NCBI GenBank assembly: GCA_964016985.1
Contig: OZ024823.1
Span: 32,259,473-32,323,472 of the forward strand
Reading direction: 5' to 3'
DNA from: Anodontia alba
Taxonomy: Eukaryota > Mollusca > Bivalvia > Lucinida > Lucinidae
Length of the DNA: 64,000 nt
The position numbers and the translations under genes were made by a program. Positions 46,372 to 58,300 of the stretch are shown here, one piece after another (positions within the stretch are counted from its first letter, which is position 1; each line of letters opens with the position of its first letter). The notes beneath the pieces were generated by a model that worked only from the letters and a program-made list of their open reading frames with translations, made no database searches and had not been told where the DNA came from.

Positions 46372-49300
46372 CTAAAATAAAATTAACATCTTTATCAAAC
46401 TGATTAAAATTTGGACTTCTATTTAGTTACCCTTTCTAATGAAACATATATTATACAAACATAGTACCTACTTATATGTCAAAACCCAAGTAGATATGTA
46501 CCTATTAGGAATCTATATTTTATTTGTCAATATTGGGTTTTACTTTCTTCATGTTTAACCCATTGTAGACTGAATGAACTCGCCCACATTATATATAATA
46601 GGAAGATTCTAATTTCAATTTAAGGTATATCAGGCTAGATTTAGATATTCCTAGAGAAAAATGGTTGAACTATTTGCAAACAGTGGAGACCCTGATCAGA
46701 TGGCACATTCGGTAGTGTCTGATCTGGGTCTGCACTGTTTGCCAACTACGCTTTTAGGGGTCTCCAGACTACAATGGGTTAAAGACTGAGTCTCAAGTGA
46801 ACCTGAACTGCTAAGCTGACCAGTGAAGTGCCAAAAATGATGCAAACAGCTACAAATAAAGTTATGACATATATATAGCTCTGGGCCCAGTTGTTCAAAG
46901 CTAACGATGTCGTTAGTTAACGATTCGTTAAAATTTAGATCAAGTGATACGCGTATATGCTGAAATTTTTTGCTGAAAAAATGTGAGTAGCTTTTGCATT
47001 GCAAAAGCTACTCACATTTTCTCAGCAAAAAAGTATCATAGTATTGTATATTGAATCTGCTAAAACAGTTAACGAAACGACCCTTAATGAGCTCGTTAAG
47101 CTAACGACGCTTTGAACAACTGGGCCCTGGATGGTTGCAGATATGTCCTTGGCTTAACATGCATGCTGGGTAAAACTTTCATATGATGAAACTGACATTT
47201 TGAAATATTTTTCTTATTTTTCCTAAGAAATGGGATCTGACACTTCATTCAAACTGTCCTATATGACATTTCATGCAAATTGTCTCCTCAGGATCTGACA
47301 CTTCATGCAAATTGTCTCCTAAGGAGGAGACAATTTGCATGAAATGTCAGATCCTATTTTCAAGGAAAAATAAGAAAAATGTTGTCTGCTGAATTTGCCC
47401 ATAGCATGGTAAGTGTTAAATGTTTTAATGCTAATAGGAGACCATTTGCATGAAGTGTCAAATCCTATTTTCTAGGAAAAATAAGAATAATATTTCAAAA
47501 AGTTGTCTGCTAAATTTGTTCATAGCATGGTAAATGTTAAATGTTTTAATGCTTAATGCAAGTCCTGTCCTTTAAAGTTTTCGACGATCATTGCAGCTGT
47601 TTCTGAGTATTTATCTAAAGAGTATGTATTTTATGATTGCTATAGCAAAGAAAAACTGAAAAAGTTGTGTCCCAGGCTAGCACAGAAAAATGTCCTTGCA
47701 TGACAATACCCCCTCCCATACTGCCTCATCTACAGTAGAAATCAACTCTCACTTTTCAAGTGGCCATTGTTGTCCCACCCTCTGTAAAGTCCAGACCTTG
47801 CCTCTAAGACTTTCATTTGTTTACAGAACTAAATTAAAGGCTCCCTGCAAATATGAAACCAGGGCAGCTTTGATTTCAGTTGTTAATTGGTACCTCAGCA
47901 GTAGGTCTGCTTCATTGTTTGCACAGGGAACACAAAAGCTCCCACAAAGATGGCAAAAGTCTATGGGCGGGAAATACTTTGAAACAGAATAAAAAGAATT
48001 TTTGAAAAATATTTATCTGTTTTTAAGAAAGAGCAAAAACGCCCCTCATATGCTATGAGTACTCATTAGAAATGCCTCATGAGGCACTTTTAATGAGTAC
48101 ACATAACATGTTTTCATGGTGAAATAAGAAACATATTTAGAAATCCTTCTTATCTAAACCTATGGAGACTGGAGTGGTTTAAAAAAAAGTAAACAAATAA
48201 TAAAAATATCATGTTTTGTTGATGTTTTATTGCCCAGTCAACGCGGTCAGTCGAGCGCGGTCAGTTTACCTCACCACACTTTTTCTGGGCAGGCTTAGTC
48301 CTGTAAGCGGTTAACCAGTTTTGTGCACATTCTCTTGCCAGAAACACTGATAACTGCCCTTTTTGAATCAGCGGAAGGGAGAGAATGACTATAGAAAATA
48401 TTTCATGATCAATCTCCACAAAAGAATATTGTGGAAAGGAGAGTGACTGTAAAAAAAAATATTTCATTGTCAATCTCCACAAAAGAATGTCGCCTGACCT
48501 GACAGGGATCAAACCCACAACCTCCTGATCCAGTCAGATGCACATCTGACTGAGCCAATGACTGAGCCGACTTTACAAAACATCTGCAGGATATTACCTG
48601 AAACTCATCTTCCTCTTTTCTTTTCTTCTCCTTATCTAATCTTTTCTTCTTCTTTTTCTTCTTGCCACTGGAGTCTTCTATCAATTTGTCCAGACTAAAA
48701 TGTTTCTTGTCATCATCTTCGTCCATTACCAACAATGACAGCTCCTCCTACAAGGAAAAATCAATTTGTATCAAGATGACAAACGAGGTGTAACAAGTAT
48801 TTGTTTTGTTTGTTTGTAGTTTTTTTTTTTTGTTGTTGTTGTTTTAGGAATCTTTCAACAATATTTCAGATATACACAAAAACCTCTTTGTAACACTATT
48901 GCTGGGATCCGTGTTAGCTAAACAACTATGAAGTATCTAAACAAAAATGTATAGATTACATAAAGAATGACCATAAATGTAATTTTTCGGTATAATCTAT
49001 GCATTTTTGTTTTAACACGGTTTGGATACAAAGCAACAATGTATAGATTATATTGAAAAATGACCATAAATGGTCATTTTCTATATAATCTGTACATTTT
49101 TGTTTCGACACGGTTTGGATACAAAGCAAAAATGTATAGATTATGTAGAAAAATGACCATTTATGGTCATTTTCCTATATAATCTATATGTTTTTGTTAG
49201 CTACAGAACTTTTTGGGGTCCACCTTTAAACCGTCTTATATCCAAAACCATCATATAATGAACCATCTTTTTAACAGGTTTCAGGATACCAAGACAATGG

Positions 49301-52300
49301 ATGAAGACTCAAAAATGAAAGTTTCAGTGAAATGAAATGCCATATACTCCTGAAGTGAATTCAAACTCCAGAGGAATTTGAACCTGGGACCCTGTGATTT
49401 AGAGTGCAAACCACTCAGCAACAGAGGTTTCAGAAGTAACGTTAAGGCCAGAGTTTTTTAATCTTAAGGTATATGGGAGATTTCTTAAAAAGTTGCTGTC
49501 GGGAGGTAGGAATAAAAATAACAAGAGCTCCGCCAAGCGGGGCATTATACGCCCGTGGCAAGTAATAAGATGATGCACATTAACTGGCTCCTGTATAATT
49601 CAGTGCTCCGGATATAAACTGTAAGAGGAATTACAAAAAAAAAAAAAAAAAAATTTTTTTAAAATCATTGGGGCATAATCTCTGCTGATATTTGGTGAAC
49701 TGTAACCGAAGGGTCCAAGCTGGCCAAGAAATTAAGGGAGAAGTTTGCTGCTTCTAGGGAGAAGTGCTTTCTGACGGAGGACACACCACAGAAGTATGGC
49801 TATATTATAAGCTCATATGAGCCTTTGGCACACTATTACCTCTAAACAATTTGCTGTGAAAAGTTTACAAAAACTTTCAAAGGGGCATAAATCTGCAAAT
49901 ATTTGGTGCACTGTAACCTAAAAATAATATGTGCTGCTCCACATCATCATGTAAGTATTTATGAAGTTTCAGCTTGATCGGCTGTAAACTGTAGGAGGAT
50001 TTAGCCGGAAACAAAAAATTAATAGAAATTTTCAAAGGGGTTTAGCTCTGCTACTATTTGGTGGACTGTAACCTTGAAACAATATGCGCTGCTCCACAAA
50101 ATGGTCTTACAACAAATCAAGTTTCAGCTTGATCGGATGTAAACTGTAAGAGGATTTAGCCGGAAACAAAAAATTAATAGACATTTTCAAAGGGGTTTAA
50201 CTCTGCTAATATTTGGTGGACTGTAACCTCGAAACAATACACGCTGCTCCACATCATAGTCTAACTGTACATGAAGTTTCAGCTTGATTGGATGTAAACT
50301 GTAGGAGGATTTAGCCATAAACTAAAAATTAATCGAAATTTTCAAAGAAGTATAACTCTGCTAATATTTGGTGGACTGTAACCTCGAAATAATATGCGCT
50401 GCTCCACATCATGGTCTAACTATACATGAAGTTTCAGCTTGATCGGATGTAAACTGTAGGAGGAGTTAGCCGGAAACGAAAAGTCTATTGAAATTTTCAA
50501 AGAGGCATAACTCCGCTAATATTTGGTGGACTGTAACCTCGAAACAATATACGCTGCTCCACATCATGGTCTAACTATACATGAAGTTTCAGCTTGATTG
50601 GATCTTAAATGTAGGAAGAGTTAACCGGAAATGAAATGTTTACAGAAATTTTCTAAGGGGCATAACTCTGCAAACATTTGGTGGACTGTAACCCCGAAAC
50701 AATATGTGCTGTGCCACATCATGGTTTAACTATATACCAAGTTTCAGCTTGATCGGATGTAAACTGTAGGAGTTAGCCGGAAACGAAAAGTCTATTGAAA
50801 TTTTCAAAGGGGCATAACTCTGCTAATATTTGGTGGACTGTAACCTCGAAATAATATGCGCTGCTCCACATCATGGTCTAACTATATATGAAGTTTCAGC
50901 TTGATCGGATGTAAAATGTAGGAGAAGTTAACCGGAAATGAAAAGTTTACAGAAATTTTCTAAGGGGCATAACTCTGCAAACATTTGGTGGACTGTAACC
51001 CCAAAACAATATGCGCTGTGCCACATCATGGTCTAACTATATACCAAGTTTCAGCTTGATCGGATGTAAACTGCTGGACACGAAAAAGTTTACGGACGGA
51101 CCGAGGCCATACCCCGTAACATAATACGTCCCATTTTTCAAACGGGTGTATAAAAATAAAAATTTGAAAGCACTTGGGTCAATGAAATAAAATAATTTTC
51201 CAATAAAAATCCATGTAAAAATGCAATAGTTCAGCCCTAAATTCGAAGGGAAGGGACATAAAATAAAAATTAAAATTGAAATGCAAATTTTATTTTTATG
51301 GAGGGACAAAAATCATAGGGTAGGCTATCCCGTAAACCTAAAATTAAAAAAAAATTATGGCCTAATGCTTCTTCACTTCGAGCACTCTCTGGGCAAATTC
51401 AGACAATAAATTGAAGATTTTTTTTTCCTTCTTTTTTTCCACAGAAAATAGGGTCTGATATTTTATGCAAATTGTCTCCTAAGGAGATCTCAAACCTAAT
51501 TTTCTGGCTAAAATAAAAATATATCAAACTATATGATTTTCTGCTGCAATTTTTATCCAGCATAGTTTTAGTATTAAACTATCTTTTGAATGACAAGTTA
51601 TGTTTAGTCGGAGACAGAGGCACTTTGCACTGACTTTGCAACAGTGTAGATCCAGAACAGTTGGCTTCTAAAGAAGCCAACTGTTCTGGATCTGCACTGT
51701 TTGTCATGAAGTAAGTGAATTTGTATCAGTAACCTGGATCAAGTAATCTGATTGGCTGAAAATTATAAGTGGGTGTGGCAACTTCATTTATTCAGCATGG
51801 CAAGGGTTAAATAGATGCATAGGCTGTTCTTGACATTTTCTGTCCATCTATGCTTATATGGCATGGCTCATTTATATTTCAGCTTTGTGGCATTGTTTGA
51901 CATTTTACAAAAGAACATGATGTAAGAGTCTGGTATAATATGGTGCTACAACTCTTTCAATCCAGGCAGCCTATACAGATGTTCTCTACTGTGCTTTCGA
52001 CATCTTTCAGAAAGTCATTTTTTGCTTGACGCTTTACACAGAAGAAATAAATTTGCAAATTTTTGTCATGATTTAATGCAAAACCATTTGTCGTAACTAC
52101 CTGTGTACAAAAAGTTTTATTCTAGTTATTGGTTTTTAAAAAATCAAATATTTTCACTTTTTCCCATAGTAAAAATGAAGCCAAATCATGCAGAAATCTG
52201 TAGGGTAGGTAACTTGGAGCCAAATTTTCAACAAGTTCCACTTGTTCAATTTTTCTGAAATTTTCACAATATTGTTGTAAAATGTCAATAATTCAAATTC

Positions 52301-55300
52301 AGCAAAGAAAAGTAAAAAATATTTTCTTAGACAAAAATTCCAAAAAATCACTTTACTATAGAAATAGCATAAGTCAGACCAACTTTTGGCCGTAACTTAA
52401 ATTTTTGTGTAAATATTTGAGAACAAAGCACAGAAACATAAAAGACAAATGGTTTCTGACAAGATATGGTCAACCAGAACAAAATATTTTCATTTAAAAT
52501 AAAACGCCAAGCAAAAAACGTCTTTCCAAGAGATGTCGAAAGGACAGTAGTAAAAGTTGCATATAGAAACTTCTGTCAGATGTTCTTTCTGTAGACACGG
52601 AGGCATGAATTATCCCAATATTTTGGGTAAATGCAGTACCCAGCAGTGGAGTATAGAATTTTCTCTGTTAATTATTTTCTGTATTTCACAGAGATATTAG
52701 TCACAAGTGAATTCTGAATACAATTTTCTATGCAACAGCATTTAATGCTTAGCACTCTGGATAAAAGTTTCAGCAGGCGACAGTTTGAAATATTTTTTCT
52801 TATTTTTTCCAGAAACAGGTTTTGACATTTCTTGAAATATCAAATCCTGTTTTCTGGGGAAAATAAGAAAACATCATGCATTTGTTGTCAGTTGAATTAG
52901 CCAAGTGGTAAAGGTTAATTTCAACAACTCTGGCCACAAAAATAAACAACAAAAAACATAAAGCCAGACTTGTTTAAGGAGACCACCATGAACATGGAAG
53001 GGACATCACAAATGAGCCGGCTGAATGGCATGATTTTCAACATTGATACATGTTATTATGCTGAAGATAATGTTGTTTGTTTGTTTGTGTTGAGGTTTTA
53101 CAGCCCAGTCAACTGAATGGGGTTTACCTAACCACACTTTTACTTGGCAGGCTTAGTCCTCAAAGCGGTTAACCAGTATTGTGCACATTCTATCACCAGA
53201 AACTGACTGACTGCCCTTCTTGAATCAGGGGAAGGGAGAGAATGACCGTAGAAAATATTTCATGATCAAATCTCCACGAAAGAATGTTGCCGACTTGGCA
53301 GCTGTTGAACCCGCAACCTCCTGATCACCAGTCAGTCGCACATCCTACTGAGCCACTGAGGCCGGCTTTATACTGAAGACAAAATGGATCTGTTATAGTT
53401 ATACATAATGAGGGTTGAGCGCAAGACTATAGTAACTCAAACATATTTTTGAAACCCTTGTTTAGGGGCAACTTGGACCCCTTTGTAAACAATGCAAATT
53501 TAGGTGCCATTGCTCATACGAGCAATGGCACCTAAATTTTCATTGTTTACAGAAAGAAATGTTGTAATCTTCATAACGCCTTCATGGTGAGGAGATTAGG
53601 TTTGGGGAAAAACAACCATCTGACTTACGCCAGTCTTGCGCTCAACCCTCGACATATAAGAATACACACTACTATATGGGCCATGTCAAGCAAAAAGGTT
53701 TCTTCAACATGCGCAAAATGCACTGATTCAGCATCATCCTACGTACGCGTAGTCTAATCCAGGTTTTTGCTCTGTATTGATACATTATGTAGTATCCAAT
53801 GATACTGTTTGAAGACAATGAAGGCCCTGATCCAAATGCAAAAAAAAATGCGCAGGCTGATCTAGACCTTCCTGTCCGCATGTGCCCGAATACACGTCTT
53901 CGCTTGGCCCGGCCCATATTATGCTAGGCAATGGTGAATAATAAACAGAATAATAGTCAGTGTTGTTTGATATCCAAAAATGGGCTAATCTGGTTTGAAA
54001 TTTGTTCATTCAGAATTTATTTCTCCCATTGCCCTGCTCCCTCCTAAGATTGTAAGTAAACTGCTGAATATTTATTTATAATTTTAGGGTTTTCTATTTA
54101 TAGCCATTACCTATACTGGAGTCTGAACTGAGGATGTACTCTATTTTAATTCCAGTTGAAGGGATGAAACTCCAAAGAAACTACATGAAAATATATCATA
54201 TATTACCTTCTCCTGATTATCTTCCTCGCCTCTCTTATCTTTTCCATTCTTTTTCTTCTTCTGCTTCTCTGTAAAAATACATTTTGCTGCCAATAAATTA
54301 AAGGGAATCAGAATCAGAATATTTTACTGGTGACACATCAATAGACATTCATTCACCAGAGCCAAACATTGTGAAGACTAGTCTTTAGATCTCACAAGTG
54401 ATGTGAATCTAACGACAGGGTCCTCAGAACTTTCAGCAGAGGATATTATAGATGCAGGGAGTGCATTCCAATCCCTAATGGTGTCTGGGAAGAAACTGTA
54501 CTTGTAAATGTCAGTTCTAGCATATGGCACTTGAAATGCCATTGGATGCAGATTCCTACTGCACTTTTTGGGGGGTTGAAGGTCATCACAATGTATAAGA
54601 ACTCTACCTTTCAGACCTTTGAATAGCAATATGAGTTTACTACCTTTGCGTCTCTTGTGAAGAGACTCCATCCCTAACTGATCAAGAATGCTAGTCAAAC
54701 TTCCAGTTTCAAAGTTGTAGTTACCAGTCACAAACCTAGCTGCACAATTCTGAACCTTTTTCAATTCTTCCTGGACAACTATTCCATGTGGGTCCCAAAC
54801 AAGGCTAGCATACTCCAGTATGGGTCTCACCAACCCTTTTATGCCATTTCCTTAACAACTTGGGGGCATGAAACAAGTGTTCTGATTGCTTTTGTGCAAA
54901 CATTGCTTACATGAGTATTCTGAGGACTGAAAACACATGGTAGATTTTCTGCCACGCTGTACCAGGGAGACAACTTTTGTGACTTACAGTTTACTTTTCT
55001 GCAAACCAAGCTCCTTCTGAAAAGGGGTCAACTCTAAAAGGAAAGAATTTGCTCCCCCGGCAGCAAATTCTTCCTTCTTAGAGTAGATCCCTTTTCAGAA
55101 AGGGGCAACAATTTTGACTTAGTTGCCTTTCTTCGAATTCACCTTAAAACTCACCTTAATATATCAAAACCCCACTGCAATAGAACTGGAAATTTCATGT
55201 AACTGTATCCTTTAATTGGACAATGAAAGCATTTTACATATGGTATCAGTTGTTCAGGGCTGACAATTTCATATGGACATCCAAGCTAATTTTAACCTTT

Positions 55301-58300
55301 CACACTCTTTGCACAAATTCTTCAAACAACAAACTGATCTTTTCTTATTTTTCCTAGAAAACAGGACTTAATAGTTAAAGCAAAACGTCTCCTTAGAAAA
55401 TAATTTATATGACTTGTCGAAGCTATTTTCAGAAAAATTTAAATACATGAAATATCAATATCTATTTTCTAAGATCAAAGAAGAAAAAATATTTCAATAT
55501 GTTGTCCACTGCAATCCAGCAGGTTACGTTTAATAAAACACTTATAGGTCCGGATAAGGTGTATGGCTCCAGATATTTTTTTTTTCATTTAAAAAATTAA
55601 TATTTTTCTTATTTCTCTATGAAAACATATGTTGTGGGTACTCATTAGAAGTGCAACATGATTACCTCTAATGAGTACCCACAATATAGGTTTTCACAGA
55701 GAAATAAGCAAAATTTCCCTGATACTTCCTCTTGTCTGGAGCTATATAGGAGCTTTTTTAATGGAAAAGTACCATTAGTTTTCTTATTTCTACACCAAGA
55801 CATATATTGTGGGAACTCATTAGAAATGCCTCATATGTTTTAGGAACTCATCAGAAGTGCCTCTTAGAGGCACTTCTAATGGGTTGCCACAACACAGGTT
55901 TTGGTTAAGAAAAGGCAATTCTAATCAGTACACACACATACAATTTCATGATAAAATAAGAAAATTTCCTGAATTATTTGTTTTGAGCTATCGGTAGATT
56001 TTCGTATGGACTCAAAACCAAGTTGGAACCAGCTATGGTAAACGAGCCATCCGTGTTTGAGCTATTGAGGTTTGACTGTATATCAATATGCATAAATATG
56101 TGCATTTGTATTCAAACAAGATAGTTTTTGAATGATGATTTGGTCCAATAAATATTTTGATTTAATACTAGAATTCTAAAGCAAATTGTTCCTACTCTTT
56201 CAATAGGCAAAATGTTACCTTTTACACCCTTCTTCTTTTTGTCAGTATCTTCTCTTAGAAAGAATGGATCTGATGTATCTATGTCAGCAGGAAGATCGTC
56301 ATCACTGAATGCTTCATTATTATCACCAATTGTTTCATTCTCTACACTGACATCATCATCACTGCTCTGTTGTAGCTGAAATTGATGAAAAGGAGCCACA
56401 ACATGAGAAAACTTACCTTAGAAGATGTGTGCCCAGAAAAGACTCTAATCAGTCTGTGCATCTACCCAGTTTGATCAGTCTTTGCTGGACACCCTTTGAA
56501 TAGTCGAAGATCTAAGATTTCTGCAATGCGGTAAATGTCCTACTGTGCTTTCGACATCTTTCAGAAAGTCGTTTTTTGCTCGGCGCTTTAAACAGAAGAA
56601 GTAAATTTGTAAACTTTTGTCATGATTTAATGCAAAACCATTTGTCGTAACTACCTATGCACAAAAAGTTTTATTCTAGTCAGTGGTTTTTAAAAAATCC
56701 AATATTTTCACTTTTTCCCATAGTAAAAATGAATGAAAATTATGCAGAAATTTGTAGGGTAGGTAACGTGGAGGCAGATTTTTAACAAGTTTCACTTGTT
56801 CAATTTTTCTGAAATTTTCACAATATTGTTGTGAAACATTAATAATTCAAATTCAGCAAAGAAAAGTAAAAAATATTTACTAAGACAAAAATTCCAAAAA
56901 AACACTTTACTATAGAAATTGCATAGGTCAGACCAATTTCTGGCGATAAATTTAATTTTAGGGTACATATTTGAAAATAAAACACAGAAACAGAAAAGAC
57001 AAATGTTTCTGATAAGATATAGTCAATCAGAACAAAATATTTTCATTTAAGATAAAACGCCAAGCAAAAAACGTCTTTCCGAGAGATGTCGAAAGGACAG
57101 TAGACTTTCGAACACTTTATTCCATAACTGTTTGGCCTAAATTTTGCTTTTTATACAGTCATTTCTTAAAATACATAGTGGAATGGCAAACAGTGTAGAC
57201 CCTGATCAGACTGCTCCTCAGGAGCAGTCTGATCTGGGTCTGCACTGTTTGCACATGCCATTTCGTTAGGAAGTCTGGTGTACAAAAGTTTAGGACATTT
57301 ACCGTATCATATTGACAACAAAGACTAATTAGACTCTTAGATGCAGAGAATGATCTGATGTGGGTGCATATATTTGACAGTTATAGAAAATAACAGACTC
57401 GGGTTTAGTATATTTCGAGTGGTAGTGAAAAATGCACCATTCCTATGCCCATCCATTAATAGTACTTTAAGCCTTACTCTTTTCCATATATAACAGATAC
57501 CAGTCTAAATGGAACAGAAAATTTAACAAGAAAAGCATGGACCAGAAAAATTGAGATTTCAGCGGTTTTCAGTTTTGTTAGTGTGTTCATTGTTCTATTT
57601 TAGAATCTATTTGAGCCAGTGCATGACAAAACCAACAAAATGGCATGAGTGCCCAGTGAAGACTCAGATCAGTCTGGACAGCCGTCCAGTCTGATCAGAG
57701 TCTTCGCTGTGCACTCAATAGGTAGCTAAGGACCCAAGGTTTCTTCATGTGGACAGTGAAGACTCTGATCAGACTGGGCAGATGCTCAGGCTGCTCTGAG
57801 TCTTCTCTGGGTGCACATGCCATTTTGTAGGTTTTGTCATGCGCTGGCTCATTTATCTTTACTATAGCTGGTGTTAGTGCAGTGTGGTGGCTGTCAACTG
57901 TCTACCCATACTTCACTATAGTGTAGGTTATATTTCTGGTCCTTTGTGATCATTGAGCTCATTCTGGGATTTTTGTAAATCGTTTTGAGGGTCATTGATG
58001 AGACTTGATTTGGTGAAACCAGCAAGTCTGGCCAAGAAAACTTGACGACATTTCAGCTGTTTTCGGCTTTGTGAATGTGTTCATTGCTCTCAAGGGTCAT
58101 TCCCTTTAGAATCTATATATACTGAAATATGGGAAGATGTTGCACAAGTATTTAAAGGCTCCATATTCCTCAAAAATAGACATTTTTTACCCAAGGACAG
58201 GACCTTTGATCTGGCTGAGAATGATGTGAGGGAACTCAACACAGTGAGGAAATAAAATTGTGTAGACCCTGATCAAACTGCTATCCAGAAAAGTTTTCTG

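Noticed and set aside
48409..48735. 108-codon frame extending the ESF1 exon
   Set aside because: It reads past a good donor into a SINE; the spliced join to the NUC153 exon is clearly better.
49373..49421. Functional tRNA gene on the minus strand
   Set aside because: A and B boxes are present, but the acceptor and other stems do not pair convincingly.
54378..54833. 151-codon frame as a separate host gene
   Set aside because: The motifs are those of a LINE C-terminus and the piece is truncated at its 5' side.
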